From assembly GCA_017963165.1 (NCBI GenBank), contig JAGCTZ010000180.1, forward strand, positions 16,069-80,068: DNA of 64,000 nucleotides, written 5' to 3'. Source of the DNA: Treponema sp. GTDB taxonomy: Bacteria > Spirochaetota > Spirochaetia > Treponematales > Treponemataceae. Under the pieces are notes generated by a model that searched no databases, was not told the DNA's origin, and saw only the letters and a list, made by a program, of their open reading frames with translations. Shown here piece by piece: positions 42,118 to 50,505 of this stretch. The stretch's first letter is position 1. Every line of letters begins with the position of its first letter. The position numbers and the translations under genes are program-made.

Positions 42118-43845
42118 TTACATCTTTGGAATCTTTTTTACAGCATACTTAAAGTAAAAATATCCCAGTGGTGCCGAAATAACAGCAAAAATTGCAATTA
42201 TTAAAAGCATTCCAATTGTATTCTTTGGCATAATAAAGATGAGAACAACAAAAATTGCTACAACACCCATAGATATAAACGAAGAAACAACTGCATTTAC
42301 ATTCTGCTTAAAAGCAGCTGTAGGAGTTTCCCACAAAAGCTTTGGATTAACTGTATCAATGAACATTTCTCCAAATATAAGAGCGAGGGAAACAACAAGG
42401 TTTACAACGGCTGCTTTTATACACATTACTATAAGTTCGCCGACTGTAAATGGAAGTCCCAGGGCAAGTACTCCACCTAGTAAAATCAGAGACATAAATA
42501 CAGCAGCAATTATACAATAAATAAAGGCGTGCCAGAATTTTACAAATACAATTGTGTCTGTTTCTATTGGCATAGCCTTAAGGTCAAAAAGAGCTTTTCC
42601 TTCGCGGGAAAAAGAAGTAGCAGCAATGTTGGTACAGTTGCCCATAAAAATTTCAAAGGCTGCAAGAATAAGTACAATGTAATGCTTTATTCTTGTAAGA
42701 CCGGCTGGGTCCAGAGCAAGCATGCTTTGTTTAAGAGAATTTGTAAGAGCCGAAATTCCTTCGTTACCAGCCATAATAAAGCTTACAGTAAAAGAAATTG
42801 CAAAGATAACAGGAATAAGGATTATCATAAGCGGACCATTTGCAAAGAAAGATGGTTCGCGCAATACGGTTCGGAAATCTCTTGTAAGCATAGTGCTGAA
42901 TACAGAGTTTGACTTAAGTTCTTTATCCAGAACAACGGCAGCCTGTGCCTTAGTAATTTTCTTTGATTTTACATCTGCAAAGCCGTTAAGGGTCTTGATG
43001 TAAACAGGAGAATAAAGAGGCACTATTGCAAAAATAAACAGAGCCGAAACAGCCAGCATAACCAGCATTGCAAGAGGCCTTCCGCTAAGTGAATCAGAAA
43101 AAATCATTAAGAATGGAAGCTTCTGTACAGAAAGACGGATAAGCTGAAGAGCCGGAGCCGCACCGTTTTCGCTAAGGTCAAACATCATTGCAAGGTTAGA
43201 AGAAAAAAGACTGTAACCGCAAACAAAAATAAATACAAGAACTGTTGCAATTCCTGTAAGAATACTTCGTTTACGCAGCTTTGGGAAAATTATCATTGCC
43301 AGAATGAGCAAAGTATAAATTAAGAAGAGACAAAGGCAGACAATGGCAAAAGTTGTTACAATAATTCCCAGATAAAACAGAGGATTTGTATAAAGCTTTG
43401 CCTTAATGCCATAAATGATTGCACCAACAATCATTACGGCAGCGCCCAGAGCAGCATCTGTAATTGCTGTTACACCAACCTTAGCTCCAAAGATGTCTTT
43501 AGGAGTTAAAGGCATTGCAAGAAACTGTTCTTCGCCGCAGCCGGTATAATAATTTGTTGCTGCAGAAATAAAGCCAAAGAACAGGACAAGACAAAATGCC
43601 GCAAAAACAATCATTACAGGCATTTTTTCTATATCGCCGGAATTAACAAGCCCATTACCAACACTATTCATAATAGCAATGTACATTCCGCCGGCAACTA
43701 TAACAAAATAAAGAACAAGAACAATAACAAGAATATTTTTTAAGATTCCCTTTACGCCCTTTTTAAATCCTTCAATAAAAGTTCCAAAAGAAAAAAGGTT
43801 CGAAGCAAGAATCTTGAACAAAGGCCAAATCATATTCTGCTTCAT
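42118..43845 (-). CDS. ABC-2-type transporter permease
   Basis: About 575 residues from the ATG at 43845 (GAGGAATAAT just before, overlapping the ATPase stop). Around 12 hydrophobic segments, for example IVLVLYFVIVAGGMYIAIM, LFLIYTLLILAMIIF and VLIFIMPKNTIGMLLIIAIF. It forms the membrane part of an export system with the ATPase encoded just upstream. The size suggests a single polypeptide with both halves of the pore. Substrate unknown. Confidence 0.85.
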   Translation of the reverse strand: MKQNMIWPLFKILASNLFSFGTFIEGFKKGVKGILKNILVIVLVLYFVIVAGGMYIAIMNSVGNGLVNSGDIEKMPVMIVFAAFCLVLFFGFISAATNYYTGCGEEQFLAMPLTPKDIFGAKVGVTAITDAALGAAVMIVGAIIYGIKAKLYTNPLFYLGIIVTTFAIVCLCLFLIYTLLILAMIIFPKLRKRSILTGIATVLVFIFVCGYSLFSSNLAMMFDLSENGAAPALQLIRLSVQKLPFLMIFSDSLSGRPLAMLVMLAVSALFIFAIVPLYSPVYIKTLNGFADVKSKKITKAQAAVVLDKELKSNSVFSTMLTRDFRTVLREPSFFANGPLMIILIPVIFAISFTVSFIMAGNEGISALTNSLKQSMLALDPAGLTRIKHYIVLILAAFEIFMGNCTNIAATSFSREGKALFDLKAMPIETDTIVFVKFWHAFIYCIIAAVFMSLILLGGVLALGLPFTVGELIVMCIKAAVVNLVVSLALIFGEMFIDTVNPKLLWETPTAAFKQNVNAVVSSFISMGVVAIFVVLIFIMPKNTIGMLLIIAIFAVISAPLGYFYFKYAVKKIPKM

Positions 43846-43846
43846 A

Positions 43847-44578
43847 TTATTCCTCCGCAATAAGCTTAAGGAAAATATCTTCAAGAGACTGACCTTCTGC
43901 TCCATGCTGAGCCTGAAGCTCTGCCATTGTACCTATAAAAACAAGCTTCCCTTTTTTGATGATTCCAACTCTATCACAAAGCTTTTCTGCAACTTCCATT
44001 ACGTGTGTAGAAAAGAAAACGGTTTTACCGGCAGCAGCACGTTCACGCATAATTTCCTTAATTGTAAAGGCAGCTTCCGGATCAAGACCAACCATCGGCT
44101 CGTCAAGAATCCAGTTTTTAGGATCTGTAATAAGACTTGCAATCAAAAACAGCTTCTGCTTCATACCATGACTGAAAGAAGAAATGCGGCTGCTCAGATT
44201 TTCAAGCATTCCGAATTTTTCGCAGTAAGCTTTAATGCGGTTCATTTTATCTTCCTGCGGAATCTTATATACATCGCTTATAAAATCAAGATATTCAATT
44301 GCCTTAAGGCGCGAAAAGGTTTCCGGATTATCTGGAACAAAAGCAAAGGTTCTTTTTGCTGCAATAGGGCGCTCCTTAAGAGAAATGCCATCCAAAAGAA
44401 GTTCGCCTTCATCCGGCTGAAGGATGCCTGTTAACATTCTGATTGATGTTGTTTTTCCGGCACCATTTGGACCAAGAAATCCAAAGATTTCTCCATCATT
44501 TACTGTCATTGAAAGCGAATCAACTGCTTTAACAGAATTTTTGTTGTACGCTTTTGTAACGTTTTTGAGTTCTAACAT
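43847..44578 (-). CDS. ABC transporter ATP-binding protein
   Basis: 243 residues, single nucleotide-binding domain: Walker A GPNGAGKTT (about 34-42), signature FSHGMKQKL with His in place of the second Gly of LSGGQ, Walker B LDEPMVGLD, H-loop FFSTHVMEVAE. It energises the ABC-2 permease encoded downstream; the two overlap by a few bases. The signature variant is common in this subgroup. Confidence 0.93.
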   Translation of the reverse strand: MLELKNVTKAYNKNSVKAVDSLSMTVNDGEIFGFLGPNGAGKTTSIRMLTGILQPDEGELLLDGISLKERPIAAKRTFAFVPDNPETFSRLKAIEYLDFISDVYKIPQEDKMNRIKAYCEKFGMLENLSSRISSFSHGMKQKLFLIASLITDPKNWILDEPMVGLDPEAAFTIKEIMRERAAAGKTVFFSTHVMEVAEKLCDRVGIIKKGKLVFIGTMAELQAQHGAEGQSLEDIFLKLIAEE

Positions 44579-44581
44579 TGT

Positions 44582-44682
44582 CTTTCTCCTAACATTTTGT
44601 CATTGTGAGTCTGACGAGAAGTCCGTCATTGATAGCAGAAGTCACATCGCTACACTTATCACAAAAACATATTAGGATTATA
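44582..44682. other. Intergenic gap with a degenerate common repeat
   Basis: GTCATTGTGAG (44599-44609) and GTCCGTCATTGATAGC (44621-44636) resemble the widespread GTCATTGCGAG-type intergenic repeat. Apart from this nothing is seen between the ABC ATPase promoter side and the end of the GH9 gene. Confidence 0.35.
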
Positions 44683-46311
44683 CTACACCATTTTCAATTT
44701 TGACGCTACATAAACAAAGGATGAATTCCAATAGATTGCAATTTCATTTGTGCTGTAGCTTGCAAAATTATCTATAAAACAGCGTAACGGAGGAAGATTC
44801 AGAGGGCCCAGTTTTTCCTTTGCACAGGCATCGTAAAGTCCTTCACAAGGACCGCCCGACAGCATACCAGGCATTGTTTTTTTCACAGCCCCGGAAGGTC
44901 TATGATGCGGATATTTTACGGTATTTGTTCCAAAACCAGTTACATAACAAATATTCATAGGATTACAGCCAAGAACATAATCAAGCTGTTTTTTTGCAGC
45001 TTCGTAATATTCATCATTATGGGTAACATCCCATGCAGCAAGCAGAAGATGAGCTTCGTCGCAAACATGACCACAGCTTCCCCAATGAACCTTATCCATA
45101 CTTGTTCCAAAAGAAGCATTCTTTACCCGATTAAGCACCTTGTCTGCATTTTTAAGCAGAGATTCTTCAAGACTTTTGAGTGCCTTTTTATCCTTGATTT
45201 TATCTTTAGCACGAAGGAAAATTTCTGTTCCGTAACCGGCAACCATTCCCCAGCCAAAGCCTTCGAACCATTTGTTCTTCCATGGAAAATTAGGATCGTC
45301 AGGCAAATCTGTAATTGAACTTCTAAGCTCCAGTGCTTTTTTTAGATATGCTTCGTCGCCTGTCTGCATAAAAAGAGCAGCGCACGCAAAATAACGTTCA
45401 TCAACAGAACTCCAGTCACCATAACCGCCTGTTGTAATTTCAGAAGGATTTTTAAAAAGCTCTTCATCGTGAGTTTCTATATAATTCTGAGCCTTTAATG
45501 CAGCTTTCATAAGAGTTTCTGCAAAAGCCTTGTCTGTATCTTCATAAATAGAAGCAGCAAAAGCACAGACACCAGCAAAATCTGCCGTAGCAGTAGTAGA
45601 AACAGGAGAAATTACAAGTTCATCCTTTTCATCCTGAGGATTTATAAAGCCACAAAAATGATAGCACGAAACCTTGTGATAAACGCCTCCATCATCACGC
45701 TGCATACTAAGCATCCATTCAAGTTCAAAACGTGCTTCGGCAAGAATATCAAACTTTTTAAATGTTTCGTGACTCTGCTCCCATGAAAGCAAAAGATCCA
45801 TTACCGTTTTAGCCGCAGGAACTATATAACGTCCATAATCTCCTGCATCATGCCAGCCACCTTTTACATCTTTTTTCTGATCTGTTCCATAAATAACAGC
45901 AGGAGTGTCATGACAGGCCGGGTGATTCCAGTCTGGTTCTGTTTTATAAGTAACCTCCTGACCACAACGTGAAAGATAAAAATAATTTAAGGTAGAAAAA
46001 TATATATCATCGTAAAGCTTTTTTCCGATTTTTACAGGAACACTCTGAGCACTATTTCCATCGTCTGATTTTACACGTATAAAATATTCACCGTCCTTCT
46101 TAAAATCAGAAAAATCAAGACAGCATACGGGCTCGCCTGCTACGCGATCCTGAACAGGAACAGCAGTAGTCCCTGTAAAGACAGTTTTACCATCCTTGCT
46201 GCTGCATAGTTCAAAAGCTTCATTTCCATTAAGACCAGTTGCATAAGCAAATTTGGTTCCGGCTGCACAATATCCAATCTGATTGACAAAAACTGCTAAT
46301 TTTGTTTCCAT
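44683..46311 (-). CDS. Glycoside hydrolase family 9 endoglucanase/exoglucosaminidase-like enzyme
   Basis: About 542 residues from the ATG at 46311. An N-terminal Ig-like cellulase domain (about 1-95: NQIGYCAAGTKFAYA) precedes the GH9 (alpha/alpha)6 barrel. Catalytic features: DAGD (155-158) in GGWHDAGDYGRY, the YPHHRPS His motif, and Glu523 in STNEIAIYWN as general acid. GH9 enzymes invert beta-1,4-glucan or chitosan bonds. No signal peptide follows this start, so it may act on imported oligosaccharides in the cytoplasm; a TTG start at 46353 would add a hydrophobic stretch but lacks a ribosome site. Confidence 0.9.
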   Translation of the reverse strand: METKLAVFVNQIGYCAAGTKFAYATGLNGNEAFELCSSKDGKTVFTGTTAVPVQDRVAGEPVCCLDFSDFKKDGEYFIRVKSDDGNSAQSVPVKIGKKLYDDIYFSTLNYFYLSRCGQEVTYKTEPDWNHPACHDTPAVIYGTDQKKDVKGGWHDAGDYGRYIVPAAKTVMDLLLSWEQSHETFKKFDILAEARFELEWMLSMQRDDGGVYHKVSCYHFCGFINPQDEKDELVISPVSTTATADFAGVCAFAASIYEDTDKAFAETLMKAALKAQNYIETHDEELFKNPSEITTGGYGDWSSVDERYFACAALFMQTGDEAYLKKALELRSSITDLPDDPNFPWKNKWFEGFGWGMVAGYGTEIFLRAKDKIKDKKALKSLEESLLKNADKVLNRVKNASFGTSMDKVHWGSCGHVCDEAHLLLAAWDVTHNDEYYEAAKKQLDYVLGCNPMNICYVTGFGTNTVKYPHHRPSGAVKKTMPGMLSGGPCEGLYDACAKEKLGPLNLPPLRCFIDNFASYSTNEIAIYWNSSFVYVASKLKMV

Positions 46312-46371
46312 AATTTGAATAATAATACATAAAAAAAATAAATAATTGAACAAAAATGTAATAAAATCGGA

Positions 46372-46377
46372 TATAAT
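46372..46377 (+). promoter_or_regulatory. TATAAT -10 eight bases from the start, leaderless promoter
   Basis: A perfect TATAAT precedes the ATG at 46386 by eight bases; no Shine-Dalgarno is present. TTGAAC at 46346-46351 is about 20 bases from the -10, a poor spacing. The region is only 74 bases between divergent GH9 and NlpC/P60 genes. Confidence 0.55.
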
Positions 46378-46385
46378 AGGTTTAT

Positions 46386-47519
46386 ATGAATATGAAGACT
46401 ACACCTACCCATAAAATCTGTTTTTTTCTCATTCTTATTTTTTCACTTGCCTGCTTTAAGCTTTGCGCAGAAACCAATTCAATTTCTCCGGGACAGGCAC
46501 AAACAATGCGCGAAAAATTTATTGATGAAATAAAAACGCATATAGGTGCTCCTTATGAATACGGCGCCATAGGGCCAGATTCCTTTGATTGTTCAGGACT
46601 CATTTATTATTCTGCACAAAAATCTATTCAGGTTCAGCTGCCAAGAACTGCAAAAGCAATTTATAATTATGCCCGTATTATTTCGGATGAAAAACGAGAA
46701 ATAGGCGACCTGCTGTTTTTTAAAACTACTGAATCCTCCACAATTTCACATATTGGCGTTTACATAGGAAACAGTCAGTTTATTTCGGCTATAAGTGACG
46801 GTGTAAATACAGGAGTAATTGTTTCTTCCTTAAATCAAGATTACTGGAAAGGACGTTATGTTTCTACCGGACAATTTCTGCCTTCTGGAAAAGACGATTA
46901 TAAAAATGGAAGTTCGCTTGCAGAAACAGAAATGCAGGAACCATTTGAATACCAGGCAGATGACAACACTTCCAAAGTAAATAAAACAATTACAGTTCAG
47001 TCGGCATCATTTGCAGATAACCTTCTTTTTGATACATCAGTTTTCTTTGACTGGTCGTTACTTTCTCCGCGTCAGTTTGTTTTTAGATACAGAGGAATTG
47101 ATGCAGGAATCCATGCAAGCTATGCGGGCTGGAACCTTAATCCAGGAATCGGTATATATTTCAGGTTCAATTCGGGACTTGATACATTCCAGATTCCGCT
47201 TGTATTAAGCCTTTCGATGAACGAGTTTTTAAGGGTTTACGCCGGACCAGTATTTACTTTTGATGACGTAACGCTTATTGATTCCGACAAAGAAATTAAA
47301 GGTTCTGTGTTCCCTGGCATAATTGGTATTTCTCTTTCTACTCCTCGGTGGAACATAGGCAAACTTGGGCTTCAGGCTGTTCAGGATATAAACTACACGG
47401 TTTACAACAAAATGGACGGTTCTGCCCTGCCTTTTATGGAATCTGTTGCTGCCGGACTAGTAATGTACACAGGAATAAGAGTAACAGTTCCGCTTTCCGC
47501 CTTTTATGCAAGGAACTAG
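46386..47519 (+). CDS. NlpC/P60 cysteine peptidase with C-terminal barrel-like domain
   Basis: 377 residues. Signal peptide (ICFFLILIFSLACFKLCA), then the NlpC/P60 domain (about 40-165) with Cys69 in DSFDCSGLIYY and His122 in TISHIGVYIGN. The third catalytic residue, usually His in a FIHA-type strand, is Ser134 (QFISAISDGV). The family cuts D-Glu-meso-DAP bonds in peptidoglycan stems. The C-terminal half (about 205-377) alternates polar and hydrophobic strands like an outer-membrane barrel, an unusual addition. The lipoprotein gene starts three bases after its stop. Confidence 0.8.
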   Translation: MNMKTTPTHKICFFLILIFSLACFKLCAETNSISPGQAQTMREKFIDEIKTHIGAPYEYGAIGPDSFDCSGLIYYSAQKSIQVQLPRTAKAIYNYARIISDEKREIGDLLFFKTTESSTISHIGVYIGNSQFISAISDGVNTGVIVSSLNQDYWKGRYVSTGQFLPSGKDDYKNGSSLAETEMQEPFEYQADDNTSKVNKTITVQSASFADNLLFDTSVFFDWSLLSPRQFVFRYRGIDAGIHASYAGWNLNPGIGIYFRFNSGLDTFQIPLVLSLSMNEFLRVYAGPVFTFDDVTLIDSDKEIKGSVFPGIIGISLSTPRWNIGKLGLQAVQDINYTVYNKMDGSALPFMESVAAGLVMYTGIRVTVPLSAFYARN

Positions 47520-47522
47520 CGA

Positions 47523-48173
47523 ATGAAAGGAAAATTTAACAGATTCAAATACGTGCTGGCTGCTGCTGCCATTTTTTCTACACTTATTTTTGCAAGTTGT
47601 ACTTCGGAAATTGAACTTGAACTTAATAAGAACGGCTCTGTAGACGTAAAATTCAATGGAATAGCAGGAAATGCTTTTGTTGCACTTATAAATGCAGGAC
47701 TTGGAACAGAAACTTCGGACAAAGTCATTTTTAATACAAAGGACATTGAATACGAAATGGCAGGAAACGGTTTTTCGAACATAAAGGCTGTTTCTAATAA
47801 TGGCACAGATCTTTCTGTTACAATGACAGATAAAAACGGAAAATCAGCACTCTTTACATCGGGAGTTGTTTCTGCACGAGACGGAAAACTTTCGGCAACA
47901 CTTTCTCCACAAAGCCTTAAGAAGTTTTATGATTCAGCAGACAGTCAGACAGTTATGTTCCTTGATATGCTGCTTTCGCCGGTTTTTAATGATGAAATAA
48001 TGACACAGGAAGAATATCTTGAAGTTCTTGCATCATTTTATGGCGACGAAATTGCAGACGAAATAAAGGACAGCAGTTTTAGAATTACGCTCAAAAATGC
48101 AGACGGTACAAAAACAGTTCAAACACTAAATTTTGTCAAACTGCTTACGCTGAATGAAGTGATAAGATTTTAA
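47523..48173 (+). CDS. Lipoprotein, unknown function
   Basis: 216 residues. The signal peptide ends in IFASC (lipobox, Cys26), so it is lipid-anchored. The mature protein begins with beta strands (EIELELNKNGSVDVKFNG), resembling the lipoprotein families with LelxxdGS-V strands in spirochaetes. Family otherwise unrecognised. Three bases after the NlpC/P60 stop, so translationally coupled; they may work at the same envelope site. Confidence 0.75.
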   Translation: MKGKFNRFKYVLAAAAIFSTLIFASCTSEIELELNKNGSVDVKFNGIAGNAFVALINAGLGTETSDKVIFNTKDIEYEMAGNGFSNIKAVSNNGTDLSVTMTDKNGKSALFTSGVVSARDGKLSATLSPQSLKKFYDSADSQTVMFLDMLLSPVFNDEIMTQEEYLEVLASFYGDEIADEIKDSSFRITLKNADGTKTVQTLNFVKLLTLNEVIRF

Positions 48174-48224
48174 TTTGTGTTCGCTGAGCCTATGACCTTG
48201 CGGTTCCTGAGACTATGACCTTGC

Positions 48225-48248
48225 GGTTCCTGAACTTGTCGAAGGGTC
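48225..48248 (+). repeat. Dispersed repeat, copy 6, with partial tandem duplication
   Basis: TTCCTGAACTTGTCGAAGG core followed by GTC, preceded by two partial units (CCTTGCGGTTCCTGA at 48196 and 48219) about 23 bases apart. It lies between convergent genes (lipoprotein and CBM48). Confidence 0.75.
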
Positions 48249-48270
48249 GAAGGACCGAAAAGAAAAATCT

Positions 48271-48588
48271 CTACTTTAAATAAGTTTCAACTACAGAATT
48301 ATCTGCGTTGCTGTATGGGGCTGGAACGTATTTGTCTGCATTCCAGTCATTTTCCCAGCGTGAATTATCAAGAAGATAGCGGAACTGATATTCTTTATTT
48401 ACATCAAGCTCGAGTTTCACAGAAAAAGAACCGTCTTTACCCATTGTCATAGGAGTTGTCGTACTGCTCCAGCTATTAAAGTCACCCGCAATATTGATCT
48501 GCTTTGCCCCCTGAGCAGCCTCTGGTGATACTGTAAAAGTCACCGTACATTTAGTTTTATCTTTAGAAAAAGACTTTTTCAAACCCAT
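48271..48588 (-). CDS. Stand-alone CBM48/isoamylase N-terminal-type domain protein
   Basis: 105 residues forming one early-set domain: VTFTVSPEAAQGAKQINIAGDF, then NSWSSTTTPMT, VNKEYQFRYLLDN, RWENDWNADKYVPAPYSND-like end. This domain usually precedes a glycogen branching or debranching barrel or sits in AMPK-beta-like proteins. Alone and cytoplasmic, it may bind glycogen. Shine-Dalgarno GGAG upstream. Confidence 0.88.
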   Translation of the reverse strand: MGLKKSFSKDKTKCTVTFTVSPEAAQGAKQINIAGDFNSWSSTTTPMTMGKDGSFSVKLELDVNKEYQFRYLLDNSRWENDWNADKYVPAPYSNADNSVVETYLK

Positions 48589-48702
48589 TTATAAACTCCA
48601 ATAAAAAAATACGACAGTTTTTTTTTGTTATAACTCCTAGTCTATATAAAATATATTATAATAGAAAAATATTCAAGCAGAAAAACAGCAGAAAAACAGT
48701 CC

Positions 48703-48730
48703 TTGATATTCAGTGATTCTGTGATATAAT
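48703..48730 (+). promoter_or_regulatory. Promoter of the 566-residue protein
   Basis: TTGATA (48703-48708), 16 bases, then TATAAT (48725-48730) with the extended TGA upstream (TGATATAAT at 48722-48730). The ATG is at 48773 with GGAG at 48757-48760. Confidence 0.7.
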
Positions 48731-48772
48731 GACTAATATCTTAGAAAGTTATTTTATGGGAGCGTAATACTA

Positions 48773-50473
48773 ATGTCAGATGCAGAATTAGACCCAGAAA
48801 TTGCGGCTTTACTGTCGGGAGCAGCTTCAAACTCAGAATCAACAATCTCAATGGAAGATCTGGACAATATGCCTAATGCAAGTGATTCCTTTGATCAGGA
48901 TTTACTGTCCAAAAATTCTTCTTCGCCTCGTCCTTCGGGAGGTGTTCATGAAGTTAACCTGAGCCTTAAAGAGTTTGCCCCTCTTGAAAAATTAAAGAAC
49001 GAAACCTCCAGCGGCGTCTATGATGACCCGAAATATTATAAAACTGCGCTTACAAACGAAAATCAGTCTGCTCAGCGCGTTCATCAAATTCTTTCAAAAT
49101 ATCTTACCTGTCAGGATCCTAAGGACCGTGCTGTTTACCGTCAGCAGATAGTTACCTGTTATTGGGAACTTTTGCGTGGTATGGCTCCAAAAATGGCAGA
49201 TATCAATCTTCCAATGCCTAAACGCATGCTTATGCGATTCGGCATTCTGCTTCCATCTCTTTTCAAAGAAGAACAAAAGGATTTCTTTTCTAAGATTATT
49301 TACGAAAACAAGCCTCAGGAACCAATTCTTTATGTTGACGAATGGTTTAAGGAAATTGCATCTGGTCGTATGAATAATTCTATGACCGATGAAAAGAAAA
49401 CTCCACAAAGAAACCTTTCGCCTGAACAGGCTGCTACTGCAGAACAGACACGTCTTATGCAGCTTCAGTCTAAAAACTCAGGAAAGCTTCAGAATGCAGA
49501 AAACATTCTTTCTATAAAAGAAAACGAACGTTCAATGATTGAGGTTGAACTTAAAGGTCGTGTTGAATCTCTTTGTATGCATAATCCGATTATTGGTATG
49601 GAACCACATACTCAAGGAATGTCAGAGATGCAGCGCAAGCTTTTTTCCGAAATAACAGAGCTTTTGCACAGACTTTCTAAGAATGATAAGGAGCTTTCAA
49701 AGGCACTTGCCGAATATCAGGAAGCAAAAGGTGTTTATGACAGTGTTCAGAACAAGCTTTCAGATTCCGGCCCGATTGTTCAGATTGATACAAGTGCTAT
49801 TAATACAGAATTTGAAACAATCCGTCAGATGGCAAAAATGACTATCGGACGCCGTGGTAACCAGTTCCCTATTTTTACACGCGAATTCTATCACTGTACC
49901 GAAAACGGAACGGGTACCCGCGAAAATGTTATAGAAGTTCTGCGCTGGATTGAATCTATTGATCCGGGTTGTTTCTGCCGAATCCATAAGAATGTTCCAA
50001 ACCGAATTGTTCCTTATGTTTGTCTTGTTCCAACTTACGGCGACAGAGGCTTCTGCTGGGAACCATTTGACCGCTATAACCGTGTAACAAGCCGTGGACG
50101 TATTGTTGTTCCAATGTATCCAAAAGATTTAAAGATTGCTGTTCTTACAGCAGTTGCCGATTTGCGCTGGCAGGTTGCAAAGGAAAAGGCTTCTTACTAT
50201 TGGATGGAAGAAGGTCTTACCGGTCAATACTATCAGCACTTTGATCAGGCAAAACTCAAGGGAGATGTAAAGGAATTCTTTATTGAAGATTACATTCTTT
50301 GGATGACAAAGGAAAGCACCGGTGTACAGCGTCTTGAAAAAGATGTTCGTGGTATTTTCTGGCGTAACATGCCGTTCCCTAAAGAACTTAAAGAAGATTT
50401 GCGTAGACGTTCGCTTGTTTACGATGAACTTTGTAAGAAAGATGCCAACCGCGAAATGAGTGATGGATATTAA
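48773..50473 (+). CDS. Large cytoplasmic protein of unknown function
   Basis: 566 residues with no signal peptide or membrane helix. The N-terminal 65 residues are acidic and probably disordered; 210-330 has coiled-coil-rich helices; 340-566 forms a well-conserved-looking domain with many Cys, Trp and Arg (GCFCRIHKNVPNRIVPYVC, YGDRGFCWEPFDRYNR). I do not recognise a family; it looks like a spirochaete-specific conserved protein. The nearest plus-strand neighbours are separate transcripts. It ends in a hairpin shared with the ABC permease. Confidence 0.85.
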   Translation: MSDAELDPEIAALLSGAASNSESTISMEDLDNMPNASDSFDQDLLSKNSSSPRPSGGVHEVNLSLKEFAPLEKLKNETSSGVYDDPKYYKTALTNENQSAQRVHQILSKYLTCQDPKDRAVYRQQIVTCYWELLRGMAPKMADINLPMPKRMLMRFGILLPSLFKEEQKDFFSKIIYENKPQEPILYVDEWFKEIASGRMNNSMTDEKKTPQRNLSPEQAATAEQTRLMQLQSKNSGKLQNAENILSIKENERSMIEVELKGRVESLCMHNPIIGMEPHTQGMSEMQRKLFSEITELLHRLSKNDKELSKALAEYQEAKGVYDSVQNKLSDSGPIVQIDTSAINTEFETIRQMAKMTIGRRGNQFPIFTREFYHCTENGTGTRENVIEVLRWIESIDPGCFCRIHKNVPNRIVPYVCLVPTYGDRGFCWEPFDRYNRVTSRGRIVVPMYPKDLKIAVLTAVADLRWQVAKEKASYYWMEEGLTGQYYQHFDQAKLKGDVKEFFIEDYILWMTKESTGVQRLEKDVRGIFWRNMPFPKELKEDLRRRSLVYDELCKKDANREMSDGY

Positions 50474-50476
50474 TAA

Positions 50477-50505
50477 GAGATTGTCGGATCAAGCCCGGTA
50501 ATCTC
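50477..50505. terminator. Hairpin between convergent genes
   Basis: GAGATT...AATCTC arms with inner CGG/CCG around ATCAAG (50477-50505). It has no T-run, so it is not a standard terminator, but it is the only structure between two convergent stops. A similar sequence recurs near 61493. Confidence 0.4.

Noticed and set aside
50477..50505. Standard intrinsic terminator
   Set aside because: Stem is present but without a T-run on either strand; listed only with low confidence.
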